A DNA stretch of 64,000 bases from Panax quinquefolius. Taxonomy: Eukaryota; Streptophyta; Magnoliopsida; Apiales; Araliaceae. The notes under the pieces are model-generated. The model ran no database searches, was not told the DNA's origin, and was given only the letters and a program-made list of their open reading frames with translations. Below are positions 47,201-58,496 of the stretch, in pieces (positions within the stretch are counted from its first letter, which is position 1; each line of letters opens with the position of its first letter). The stretch lies in assembly GCA_020205615.1 (NCBI GenBank), contig JAINUW010000557.1, positions 1 to 64,000 on the forward strand. Direction: 5' to 3'. The translations under genes and the position numbers were made by a program.

Positions 47201-47806
47201 TCAACATAGAGTACTATGGGCTGATCACCCAGAAGTTCTCGTAAGATATACCTTACTTATAGACTTAGTGTCGGGTTGTCCTTTTCAAAGAAATTATGAA
47301 CTTCTCATGGTCTTGAGCCAGAATTGATGTTTTACTGAATATTGTTATTGTAAAACGTTTTGAAAGAAAAGAAGTGATATTTTGAATTATCGATAGTACT
47401 TCATAACTATTGTCCAGTTATTGAAGATATACAATTCCTATGTTTCAAGCATGTTGTTTAAAAGAAATTGTAGTACTTGCTGAGCTTGTTATGCTCACTC
47501 TTGCTTGAACCATATGAATGCAGCTAGGACCGAATGAACTGAGGGATACGACAAGGATAAAGGAAAGACGAAGATAAACGATTAGTTTACCTTGTAATAA
47601 ACTAGTAAGTTGTATATATTATAGTATGATGAACAAAGAATGTAATGGTTTTAGAACCTGGGAACGTGATGTAATATTATTAATGTAATAAGAATGTCGT
47701 TGATTCACACATTTTGATGTCGTTTCAATAGAATGAATGTACAGTTGTGAGTACCGTGTAGCACCATCTGTCGAGTTGGAAGATAACCAGATTTGGGGGC
47801 ATCACA
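44221..47806 (+). mobile_element. Solo LTR S1
   Basis: Starts TGTAACGCCCTAG and ends TTTGGGGGCATCACA. ATAGC is on both sides (44216-44220 and 47807-47811). TATA box at 45136-45143 and the TGCTCACTC motif at 47488 match the chromovirus LTR plan, but the body is unlike A-D. It contains many short TACGAG/TATACG repeats (44655-44785). At 3586 bp with no internal region it is a solo LTR, presumably formed by LTR-LTR recombination. Small frames inside are not genes. Confidence 0.85.
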
Positions 47807-48154
47807 ATAGCGGGGATATTCTTGAAGAAAACTTTCACTATTTTCTAAGCTCAAAGCTTTCTAAAACAAGAAAGAAATACGCTCAATATTATAGAAGAAT
47901 TTTTTTTTGATTCTGGTGTGATTTTCAATTCTAACTAAGCATCCTATTTATAGGAGAATGGAAAAGATACTACTTGAATTTAAAAATCACGGACTGCAGA
48001 GTAAAGAAAATCATGGGCGACGATCTAATTTGAAATTTTTACGAAAATTTAATTTTACTATTCATTATTTTGTAATAAAATATTCTAATAAAATAAAAAC
48101 TTTAAATAAAATATAATATATTTTATTTATAATCAAATAAAATAAAACTTATTA

Positions 48155-48156
48155 TA

Positions 48157-48193
<37 letters not shown>
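48155..48193. repeat. (TA)n(CA)n microsatellite
   Basis: About eight TA followed by about ten CA units in the LTR remnant left of S2. Confidence 0.95.
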
Positions 48194-48259
48194 TAACCTT
48201 ACCCATACGGTAAGGCATTATATATATACATACTTATATATTCCTTCCCTGACCAAAAT

Positions 48260-51200
48260 TGTAAGACCCCAGATTTTATGAAATAAAAGTATTCAATTTT
48301 TCTTATAATTATTATTCGGTAAATGGTTAAATTGATAAAAGTTTAAAGTTAAGGGTGATATATGTAAAATTTTCAAAATACGCAAGTGGTTATAAAATAC
48401 TCATTTTCGCTTGGGAATATTCATTTGGTCGTGGAATATTCTTGTTGTTGGGAATATTAAAGACGAACAGTTGCAGATCATTTATGGGCCCAATAATGTA
48501 ATAACTATCGGATGAAGAAAATGACAAGTTTGAGTTTTTATAAATAATTGGCGTAGTAGTTACCGAAGCTAATCATTGGAATACCCGGTGGTTAAAATAC
48601 AAAGTTAATACGCGCGTGGTTGCACGCAGATAGCTTTTACGGTTTTTGCGCATGTATTTTTGAATTATTGATTCTTACGTAGAAGGCACTACTCAATAAT
48701 TGTTACGGTAATTCTCGCTCAATATTCTATTTTATTGATTCAATAATTGATGCGTTGATATTTTATATTATTGTTGTTTCAATAATTGTCACATCCGCAC
48801 AAGATTTTCCATTATCAGATCAATAATTCATATTATTTGAATAATATTATTAGATAGCATTATTGGCATGTCTAGAAAGTTCTGTCAAGGAGAGGTTTGG
48901 TCACCTAATTGCGTGCTAGTAAGGAGAAATCCTTATTGGAAAGCCCCCTTTTTCCTAAGAACTGCCTGGTTGTCATTATTGTGATTCTGTAATATTATTT
49001 GTGAATAATTAATTATTGATAAGGAAATATTTATTTGATGCGGATATAAATGATGGATTTATTTATTTTATGTGGTTATAATTGAAGGAATTAATGTTGA
49101 GGTGTTTTATCAAGATTTTGTTTCGGAATGGAAGTATTAAAAATCAAATCAAATTGTTCTTGCGATATATCGTGAGTTATAATTTTTAATCGACTGGTTG
49201 GATCGTTGTGATTTTTGAATATGTTATACATATATAAGTTGAGTATATGTCCATAAATTTTGAACCATTAAAAATGAACGTATGAATTGTTATGAATTTT
49301 AAGAGGTGACTGGTTCAGAAATTGTCAAGTTTCGAATTTATCATTTTGGTGGAAAATTCTAGAATCGCGGGCCCCACCTATGGTTGGTGAAGAAATGTGC
49401 TGAAATTCTAATTCAAATGTGGTGGGTGGCAATAGTAGTGTAAAAAGCCATCGTGTGAAGTGGTCAAGTCTACTTCTGATGCTTAACATTTTCCTATAAA
49501 TAGAGTGTTGAGTTAGAATTGAAAATCACACCAGAAATATAAGCTTTCTCTCTTTCTCCCTCTACATTATCAAGCGTATTTTGTGAGTATTTAGATACTT
49601 TGAGAGTTTCTATTCAGTGCAAGGTTCCTTTGGCTTTACATTTCGGTCAGAAATACTGCTCTTTCGAGGTAAAAGATTGTAAGGGATATTATATTTCTTC
49701 AGTTTTGTAAGTTTTCTGACCTTTAAAAATTCTGGAAAAATTTGAAATGATATTTTGATGAGTTTTCTCGATTGTGTCCAAAAATGGCGATTTTTGGATG
49801 TATAGATTAGGAGTTATGAATTTTATGAGAAAAGACTATTTTAAAAGTAAACCATTATAACTCCTTGTGGTTAACTCCAAAATTGGTGAAATTTTTATTG
49901 GGAGTACATATATATAACATAAGTATACTCTGTAAATTTTGGAATTTTTGGACAAAAATACAATTTATGATAAATGTCTAAATATTCTATAGCTTTGGCC
50001 ATGTGAAAAATAGTAAATGAATTTTAAAATTCGAGAAAATTATATATTCAATATGAGACTATATTCTCGCTAAATTCCGTAAAAGAAATATTTTTGGGAA
50101 CCGATTTGGTATTTTTCATGAAAATTGACTAGTTATGAGTAAATGAATTAAATATGTTATGTGAAGTAACAAAATTGAAAAATAGGATTTTATGGCTTGG
50201 GAATCCTATATATGGTATATGCAGATTTTTGATGAGGTTGTTGGTTATTGGTGATGAAATCTTATGAGTTTGGCATTTTAGGATGATTAAATGCATTAAT
50301 TAGTAAAGTGTAAACAATTAAAATAAATTGTTTATAAGTTTAAGAAATGATTAAGATATTGTGGTAATATTAATGATATTAGATTATGAGATTATTAAGT
50401 GATTTATAACATTTGGATTAAGGTGTTATAAATATTGATATGGATTTTATTGTGAAAGTTTATCTTTTTGTGTCGGTGTTACTATTCATGAGTTACTATT
50501 CACGGGGTACTATTCACGATAAAATTGGTTTCTTTTTCTGACCAAATTATCGTTGATTTATGAATCTTACTCTTGAAATAAAATCCATGTTTTGATCATA
50601 TTGTTTTTATTATCATATATAACATTTTAATAACCCTGGTGAAGAAATTTCTCTTTGACTTGAGTGTAAAGATGGGTAGATTATTGGTATGATCGTGACT
50701 ATGGGTTCTCTTTGGCCAGTAGTGCAAAGTTGAATTGTTGAATGGTATGATCATGACCATTGAATTTATAATTGAATATCTTTAGCTTAAAGTGCAAAGG
50801 TGAACTGATCAACGTGGTTATAATTATTGTTTATATAAATTCTGAAATGATTATATATTCTTTGAGAAATGAATATCTTTGGCTCGTAGTGCAAAGATGA
50901 ATTTATTAGTATGATTATGAACATGAACTGTGATTTGGTATAACCATGATCTTTGATGTTTCGGGTAAAGATAGGTGATGTAAATTATCTTCGTCTAGAT
51001 GAGAAGAGAATTTAGAACCACAATTATGGTTATGAAGTTATTCACATGATTGTGGACAGGAACTGTTAATTGATGTTACAGGAATTAAAGCATTGTTGGT
51101 GGACTTTTAACATGGAGAAGATAATAGACTTTATGGTATATTTGACTCTTCTAATGGATTGCTCGTTCCGCTGCAACTATGGTTGAAAAGTTTTATCATC

Positions 51201-52077
51201 TACTATATGTTCTAAATCTTTGATTTATTACTGACGAAGACTATTGATAATTTAATTATCTTTAGTCATGATATTCTTTACTGAGCTAGTTGTGCTCACC
51301 CTTTTGCTTCATAATTCCTTTCAGGTAAATAAGAGTGTTGTCGGGTCGAGCGGGGATAACAGGGGAATAGAACGGTGGTCTATAGCTGTTGAAGTTCTTC
51401 CTAAATAGTATGGAAATAATTTTATTGAGAACTTTAGATAAGTGTGTCGTATTGTATACGTCATTTGATATTTAATTTTGGTGAATCCAATAGGGTGAGG
51501 TGAACCCAACTTTGGAAGGGTGTTTTGCCACTATCATACAAGATGTCTAATGACATACGACCTCGTGTTATCATAAGACAGGGTTGTGCACATCCACTTG
51601 CTGAGTATATCTACAAACACTACCTATATGATCTTGGAGTTTGGTTGAAATGTAATTCTCAATTGCAGACAGTGGAGATAGTTATATGTCAAGAGAAGAC
51701 TCACCATTGGAAGGAACATGATAGTAATCTTCTCATTTTTCTTTGGGGTCTATTGGGTCAACCAAGAATAATTCTCGAGTCATATGATATCTATCATAAC
51801 CTAGACGCATAGCCTCCCATGTACGAAGGTTTCCTTGAGCACTTTCCAAGGATTTTAATTTCTAAAACAGTTATTGACTGTACCTTTATGTAATGTATCA
51901 ATGTGAGGTGTTGTCCATAGTTGGGATATAAGTCACAGTTGGTATTAAAACTCACAGTATATGTTTGTTGTATTTTGCACGACAATGGTAGTAATAAAGT
52001 TGTAGTTATTTTCTGTACCATGTATTTGGCGACTCAGAATAGGTTGAGTAGTTTGGACCTATTTTGGGGGCGTCACA
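48260..52077 (+). mobile_element. Solo LTR S2 with internal foreign segment
   Basis: Starts TGTAAGACCCCAG and ends TTTTGGGGGCGTCACA. AAAAT is on both sides (48255-48259 and 52078-52082). TATA box at 49495-49502. It follows the A/C LTR up to about 51350 and again from about 51945. The part between (about 51480-51940) has no counterpart in A, B, C or D, carries a 90-codon ORF and replaces the first two hairpins. Hairpins with CTTTG/CAAAG arms occur at 50700-50900. Length 3818 bp against about 2.6 kb in A. Confidence 0.85.
51543..51812 (+). CDS. Unrecognised 89-residue ORF inside solo LTR S2
   Basis: Open frame beginning MSNDIRPRVIIRQGCAHPLA and ending RIILESYDIYHNLDA. It has no stops over 90 codons in an AT-rich region, with a balanced composition and several Trp, Cys and His residues, so it looks more like real protein sequence than most LTR frames. 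I see no transmembrane segment, signal peptide or known motif and do not recognise it. It could be a captured host exon or chance. The frame can be extended upstream to a TTG codon at 51525 but no further start is evident. Confidence 0.35.
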   Translation: MSNDIRPRVIIRQGCAHPLAEYIYKHYLYDLGVWLKCNSQLQTVEIVICQEKTHHWKEHDSNLLIFLWGLLGQPRIILESYDIYHNLDA

Positions 52078-52108
52078 AAAATTCACCCCCCCCCACTTTC
52101 ATTATTAA

Positions 52109-52153
52109 ATATATATATACACGCAACACACACACACACACACACATATATAT
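52109..52153. repeat. (TA)n(CA)n(TA)n microsatellite
   Basis: Short TA run, about 12 CA units with one interruption, then TA. Preceded by a run of nine C at 52086-52094. Confidence 0.93.
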
Positions 52154-52924
52154 TATACTCATAATACACATTATTTTAAAAAATGAGTAGGTGGAGGTCC
52201 AAATAATACGCCAAATTTACAACAAATACTTCATAAAAATTCCTTCAATATTTTTAACAATATTTATTCATCATTATTATAACTCGCAATATTAACAACC
52301 AAATCGTTCCCAAGAAAGAGGGGACTTTTCGATAAGGATTTCTCCCTATTGACGTGCAATTAGGTGACCAAACCCCTTTCCTCGATAGAACTTTCTAGAC
52401 ATTGTTAATTATGCAAATAATAATATGAATAACTTGTCATCTCAATTATTGATTTAATAATATATAAAATATTGACAATAATTGAATCAAATAACGTGAG
52501 ATACTATAATACACCATCAGAAGCAATAATTAAACAAAAGTCGAGTGACTTCTCATGTAAGCATCAATAATCAATACCGTGTGCTACTATCCAACCAAGC
52601 GTATTACTATACTTTTATCACCGGGTATTTAAACAGTTAACGGTAAAACTTCCGCCGTTATTTTCATAAAAAGATATTTTTGTCGTTTTCTCATTCCGAC
52701 AATAATTACGCTGTGGGGTCCACCAATGATTGTGTCGTCGTACGAATATACCCTGTTGAAACGAATATTCCCCGACCAATCGAATATTTTATGACAACTT
52801 GCATACTTTGAAAAATTTATAAATATTACCCACAACTATAACATTATATCAAATTCACTCCTTAATATTCAAAAATGATATTTATAGAAAATTCATCTTT
52901 ATTCATAAAAGTTGGGGTCTTACA

Positions 52925-53673
52925 TAAATCAATAATTAATTATTCACAAATAATATTACAGAATCACAATTATGACATCCAGGTCGTTCTTAGGAAAGAT
53001 GGGGCTTTCCGATAAGGATTTCTCCTTACTGGCGCACAATTAGGTGACCAAACCTTTTTTTTAGACAGAAATTCCTTACACATTGCTAATAATGCTATCT
53101 AATAATATTATTCAAATAATATGAATTATTGATCTGATAATGGGAAATACTGTGCAATGACAATTATTGAAACAACAATAATATAAAATATCAACGCAAC
53201 AATTATTGAATCAATAAAATAAAATATTGAGCAAAGAATTATCGTAACAATTATTGAGTGGTGCCCTTCACGTAAGAATCAATAATTCAAAAATATTGTG
53301 CAATACCGTGTGCTACTGTGCAACCACGCGTATTATTGTATTTTAACCACCAGGTAATCCAACAGTGTTAACGGTAATAATTACGCCGTTATTTATAAAA
53401 ACTCAAACTTGTCATTTTCTTCATCCGACCATTTTTCGTTATGGGGCCCACAAATGGTTGCGTCGTCGTACGAATATTCCCCGATAGCAATAATATTCCA
53501 CAACCAAATGAATATTTCCCGACAAAAATGAATATTTTATAACCACTTGCTTATTTTGCAAAATTTGCATATTTCACCCATAACCAAAGCATTATATCAA
53601 TTAACTCCTTATTATTTCAAGATAATGAATAGAGGAAATTCAATTTTATTTATTAAAAAGTTGGGGTCTTACA
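52925..53673 (-). repeat. 3' LTR fragment of chromovirus C
   Basis: Minus strand starts TGTAAGACCCCAAC at 53673 and matches 60925-60175 of the 5' LTR, then stops at 52925. Confidence 0.85.
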
Positions 53674-53684
53674 ACCTCCCCTCC

Positions 53685-54284
53685 TTATGAAAATTCATCC
53701 TCGAAATTGACGGACGTACCTGGTGTTTCAAAAAGGTGAGGGTACCTCGCTTTTATTTTCAATTCCAACTCTCAGGTCATTTCCTCAATAACATGGTTCC
53801 TCCACAAAACTTTGACTTGTGGTATCACCTTTGTGCGTAGAACATGCTCCTTCCTATCCTATATCTTGAAAGGTACCTCTTCGTACTTTAAATCTTCGGC
53901 TATCTCGTCTGGTTCTAATGCAATAATGTGGTTTGGGTCTTTCACATATTTACGAAGCATAGATATGTGAAAAACATTATGAACACGATATATGCTCGGA
54001 GGTAATGCGAGTCTATAGGCCACATTTCCTATTCGGTCAAGAATCTCAAATGGACCAAAAAATCGTGGATTGAGTTTTTCTCTCTTCCCAAATCTTGTTA
54101 CTCCTTTCCATGGAGCAATACGTAACAATACATAATCTCTAATATTAAATTCCACATTCTTTCGATGAAGATCCGCATAACTCTTTTGTCGATCCTGTGC
54201 CGTTTGTATACGTTGTCGAATCGTTTGGATCTTTTTTGTAGTCATGCATACCAATTCTGGTCCCAACAATGTTGCTTCACCCAC
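53685..54284 (-). pseudogene. Integrase C-terminus with chromodomain, chromovirus C
   Basis: The 141-codon frame from 54284 carries SYADLHRKNVEFNIRDYVLL, GPFEILDRIGNVAYRLALPP and VFHISMLRKYVKDPNHIIAL. The frame stops at TAG just after VPFKI (53857-53859) and continues as KEHVLRTKVIPQVKVLWRNH, then VIEEMT, a TGA (relatives have Trp), and KARYPHLFETPG to TAA at 53685. Two nonsense changes therefore break the chromodomain. Confidence 0.85.
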
Positions 54285-54314
54285 TTCATCCCAGCATACT
54301 GAAGAATGACACTT

Positions 54315-54935
54315 TCATCCATACAACGCCTCGAATGGAGTCATGCCTATACTTGCTTGATAACTATTGTTGTAGGAGAATTCCACCAATGAAAAGTACT
54401 TATCCCAATTTCCTTTGAAATCTAGGACACAGTGTCTTAATAGATCTTCAAGAGTTTGAATAGTCCTTTTTGATTGCCCATCCGTTTGAGGATGGTATGC
54501 CAAACTGAATCGTAAATCCGTGCCCATAGCTTTCTGCAAACTAACCCAAAATTGTGAAGTGAATCTTGGGTCATGATCCAAAACTATGGATACTAGCATG
54601 CCATGCAATCTCATAATCTCATTTACGTACATACGAGCAAGACGTTCAAGGGAATAAGTCTCACGTATAGGCAAGAAATGAGCAGACTTAGTTAATCTAT
54701 CAACAATATCCCAAATCACATCTATGCCTTGAGAAACCTTGGGAAGACCCGTAACGAAATCCATGGTAATATGTTCCCATTTCCACTTCAGAATCTCAAG
54801 TGGTTGCAATGGACCCTTTGGCACTTGATGCTCCGCCTTTACATGTTGACAAGTTAAACACCTCGAGATAAACTCCGTGATCTCTCTCTTTATATTGCTC
54901 CACTAAAATGTATGTCGAAGATCATCATACATTTT
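54315..54935 (-). pseudogene. Integrase catalytic core, chromovirus C
   Basis: Open frame of 169 codons from 54824. Motifs in order: [14 protein letters not shown] (first Asp), [27 protein letters not shown] (second Asp; relatives usually have SDRDPRFT), AYHPQTDGQSKRTIQTLEDL and FSYNNSYQASIGMTPFEALYG. The catalytic glutamate, in the position of GQSERT, is Lys (AAA, complement of 54468-54470), so the D,D-35-E triad is incomplete. The H2C2 zinc part lies just upstream (54825-54935) and is frame-broken. An otherwise well-kept integrase that should be inactive. Confidence 0.9.
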
Positions 54936-55219
54936 GGTACTCCCAGGATGGATTGCAAATGGTGTGTTGTGTGCCTCCATCATGATTTTATGCATTAAGT
55001 CAAAATTGTTAGGAATACAAAGTCTAGAGTTGACTCAAAGTATTCTTTCTTCATCTATTCTTGCTTCTGGAATAAAACCTTCTTGTACTTTCTTTTCATA
55101 CGTATCAGCTCTGGGTCTGTGACTTGAGTAACTTTAACTTTATCGATTAAAGTCGGTTCTACTCGTATATTTGATATCATCACATGGGTACTTGGAGCCT
55201 TTAACTCTATCTACATCCT

Positions 55220-55800
55220 TTATAAGTCGTACAAAAAAATGGGTCTTTGTGTTAACAACATCGCACTCGTACCCGCATACGATCTTCTACTCAATGCGTC
55301 AGCTACCACGTTCGCTTTTCCAAGATGATATTGAATGATATGGTCGTATTCTTTCAACAGCTCGAGCCAACGCCATTGCCGCATGTTGAGTTCCTTTTGG
55401 GTGAAGAAATATTCCAGGCTTTTATGATCCGTATAAATCTCCACTTTCTCCCCATACAGGTAGTGTCTCTAGATTTTCAATGCGAAAACGACTGCTGCCA
55501 ACTCCAGATCATGAGTAGGATAATTCCTCTTATATTCTTTGAGTTTTCACGAGGCATAGGCTATGACTTTCCCATGTTGTATGAGAACTCATCCTAACCC
55601 TTTGCCTAAAGCATCGCTGTAGATAACAAATCCATCCGAACCAGATGGTATTGTCAAAACAGGTGCCGAAATGAGTCTCCTCTTAAGCTCTTAGAAACTC
55701 TTCTCGCATTCCTCGCTCCATACGAATTTTGTATCCTTCCGAGTCAACTGAGTTAACGGAGTAGCGATTCCAGAAAATCCTTCCACGATTCTCTCGATAA
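55220..55800 (-). pseudogene. RNase H, chromovirus C
   Basis: The minus frame 55444-55220 reads [20 protein letters not shown], then [20 protein letters not shown], then [16 protein letters not shown], the C-terminal half of RNase H including the Asp of YTDHKS. The N-terminal half (GLGCVLMQ..., [14 protein letters not shown], LELAAVVFAL-like) is readable at 55680-55445 in shifted frames. Confidence 0.87.
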
Positions 55801-55821
55801 TAAACCACTAAGCTCGTAAAG

Positions 55822-56560
55822 CTACGTGACTTCTACCACCGACTTTTGTTGCTCCCAACTTTGTATTGCTTCAATCTTCGCTGGGTCAATAGATACTCCA
55901 TGTTTTGACACCACGTGCCCAAGGAATGCTACTTCCTTAAGCCAGAACTCGCATTTCTTCATCTTGGCATATAGCTTGTTGTCACGAACCCTTTGAAGTA
56001 CCAGCTTCAAATGGTGCTCATGATCTTCATGGCTTTTGGAATAGATGAGGATGTCATCAATAAAGACAACAATGAACTGATCCAAATATTCCTTGAATAC
56101 ACGGTCCATCATATCCATGAAAGCAGCATTAGCATTAGTTAATCCAAAAGACATGACTAAGAATTCATAATGTCCGTACCGAGTTTTGAAGGCAGTCTTG
56201 GGAATATCCTCAGTTTTAATCTTTAGTTGATGATATCTAGAACGAAGATCGATCTTTGAAAAGAATTGTGCTTCTTGCAACTGGTCGAACAGGTCATCAA
56301 TGCGAGGTAGTGGATACCTATTCTTAATGGTGACATGGTTCAATTCTCTGTAGTCAATACAGAGTCTCATACTCTCGTCTTTCTTCTTTATGAATAAAAC
56401 AGGAGCACCCCAAGGAGATGTACTAGGATGAATGAAACCGATGTCTAAAAACTCCTATAGTTGGACCTTTAACTCCTGAAGTTCAATAGGAGCCATTCGA
56501 TATGGGGTTTTAGAAATGGGCTTTGTACCAGGTTCAAGGTCAATAAAGAATTAAACTTCA
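55822..56560 (-). pseudogene. Reverse transcriptase, chromovirus C
   Basis: The 182-codon frame from 56370 starts [20 protein letters not shown] and has [51 protein letters not shown], the catalytic box [15 protein letters not shown], and [24 protein letters not shown] replaces the usual DLRSGY by one residue (Arg for Gly), and [10 protein letters not shown] replaces the common FGLTNAPAAF. The start of RT (56560-56371, [20 protein letters not shown]) is broken by stops. Closest in the window to B. Confidence 0.9.
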
Positions 56561-56796
56561 CGTTATGGGGGTAAACTAGGAAGTTCTTTAGGAAATACGT
56601 CAGGAAATTCACTAACAACAGAAATATTATTCAAATCTGACGTGTTTTTGTTCAAGTCCATAACATGGGCTAAGAAAGCTTGACATCCGCTTTTTAATAA
56701 ACAAATGGCTTTTATGGCTTGATATGACAAATGATTGACTTTAGTGGTTTGGTTGCTTGAATTCGCGATAACAAAAGTTGGTTAGAATATGAAAAC

Positions 56797-57285
56797 TTAC
56801 AACCTTACAAAATAATCAATTTTGGCATGATGAGTAGTTAACCAATCAATCCCTAAAATCACATTAAATGCAAGTATCTTTAAAGAGATAAGATCAACAA
56901 GTAATGTGATGGTGCCAACTTGGATCAAACAAGATTTATAAATAATGGATGTAATAAAAGTTTCTCTTAACGGAGTTTCCACGGATAAGTCAAAGTTTAA
57001 TTTCTCCGGAGTCAAGTTTAAACGTTGAGCACAAGAAGGAGAGATAAAAGAATGGATAGAACCGGTATCTAGTAAGGTATAAACTTCGCAAGAGTTTAAT
57101 ATTAGCTTACCCGTGATCACCTCATTCGGTTTTCGCGTTTTGGCCACCATGACAAACGCTCTCCTTGAACCATCGACTTTGTTTTTGTCGTAGTCGCTTT
57201 TCGCAGTCACCATCCCCGCTTGGACTTGACTTCGCCACTGAGACAAAATTGGGTTAAATGACCATCTTTTCCACAAATCAAACAC
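56797..57285 (-). pseudogene. Retropepsin-like protease, chromovirus C
   Basis: Open frame of 162 codons from 57285. After a linker it reads KPNEVITGKLILNSCEVYTL, LDTGSIHSFISPSCAQRL (active-site DTG intact), NLTPEKLNFDLSVETPLRET, and ILAFNVILGIDWLTTHHAKI. The end passes out of frame towards RT. Confidence 0.87.
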
Positions 57286-58309
57286 ACCTTGGAAGGTTGT
57301 GAGCAGGTTTGGACTTACGTGTCTCCTCTCTCCGCATTCTGTAGCATCTAACCGGTGTTCTCCTTAGATTTTGTTGTTGGTCTTTGGTGTTGTTCTTGAT
57401 GTGTTCCCGTCATTGTTGAATCTCATCTTTTTTAAAATTTCCACTTGACTCACTTCTCCTATTATCATGGCCACGATTACCACCAGAGTGGTTACCGCTT
57501 TTATCCGTATTTTTCCATCCCCGCTGGTTATCATCGCTCTGATGACTGCTGTCACTGGTATGACCCTGGTTGTGGTCCCTCGGTTGAACATACTCATTAT
57601 CTTGCTCTAATAATTGAGCCCTGTTGATAACATCTGAGTATAAAGAAAATTTGTGAGAGATAAGTATTATCATTTAATTTGGGTTTTCTCTTAACCTCTC
57701 AAAAACATCCCGCGAGGAATGTAAACTGAGATAACTAACTCGCGAACTTCGCCTCATACGAGGACACAATCATGTTGTTCTGCTCCAGTCTAATAAACTC
57801 TACCTCCTACATACGATTTAATACTTTCGTGAAAGTACTTGTCATTGAAAAGTTTCAAATATTTCCCAATACATGTTGAAAGTGTTTGGTCAGTACGCTT
57901 CATAGATTCCCACCAAGAATCACTCACCATGGAATGTAAAGGTATGAATGGAACCTTCGTTTCTTCCGCATCCCAAGACATCGAATATCTTGGTAATTTT
58001 CTTGACCCACATTTACTCGCTTTAATCGGATCCGCTTTCCCTAGAACTCTGGTGGTCCCAACTCCTTGAACTGCTTGGCTATGATAAACCGCGCGTTGCT
58101 ATCATTTCCACTCTATTTTGTACACGAGTCTCCCTCGTCTGATTTAGCATGAACTACAAAAAACTTCTAAATATCCCATCATTCATCGTTTGCTCGGTAG
58201 TGTTGTTTACAAGAGGAATATTGCCTTCTTGTTGCACATTCTTTTGGTTGGTGATTAAAGGTGTCTCTACGGTCTCATACACTCCATTATTAACGTTCTC
58301 AGCTTCCAT
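57286..58309 (-). pseudogene. gag (capsid and nucleocapsid), chromovirus C
   Basis: The start is probably the ATG at 58309, reading MEAENVNNGVYETVETPLIT. The domain continues as FKELGPPEF, then DVLGCGRNEGSI-like sequence in a shifted frame, SWW.S at about 57905, and KLFNDKYFHESIKS. A later frame (57673-57410) has LISHKFSLYSDVINRAQLLE followed by a Ser/Gly/His-rich linker. The zinc knuckles near 57250-57350 are readable but frame-broken (first VRCY..., second CLICGKDGHLTQFC). Several stops and at least three frame changes. Confidence 0.82.
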
Positions 58310-58483
58310 TCTCAAATACTGCCACAAAACAAGGGTTAATTATAGAAAATGACATACCACATAATACCCCTATATTCTGACCGACCAACAAATAAGCTTA
58401 GGTAGGACACACTAGCGAAAGATTTACTCGTCTCTTCCCTCCTAGTTATGTTCCCTGATCTCCGCCAGAGACCATATCCCTAA

Positions 58484-58494
58484 GCTCGATACCA
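58484..58494 (-). promoter_or_regulatory. Primer-binding site of chromovirus C, tRNA-iMet type
   Basis: Minus strand reads TGGTATCGAGC two bases after the LTR end. The same altered form occurs in D. Confidence 0.78.
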
Positions 58495-58496
58495 AC

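Larger units (their letters stand above)
44150..52924 (-). mobile_element. Minus-strand chromovirus LTR remnant, split by two solo LTRs
   Basis: Pieces 44150-44220, 47812-48259 and 52083-52924 together read as one reverse-oriented chromovirus LTR. They carry CTTACC...AGAGTATTCCAA, GATTTTCAATTCTAACTAAG followed by CATCCTATTTATAGG, AAGAAAGAGGGGACTTTTCG, and finally AAAGTTGGGGTCTTACA at 52924. The expected TGTGACGCC end is missing at about 44150, so the remnant is truncated there. S1 and S2 are inserted with clear target duplications. Confidence 0.7.

Noticed and set aside
44221..47806. Possible complete short retrotransposon rather than a solo LTR
   Set aside because: No internal direct repeat of the ends, no PBS and no coding region. 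One TATA box and one pair of LTR ends with matching target duplication fit a solo LTR.
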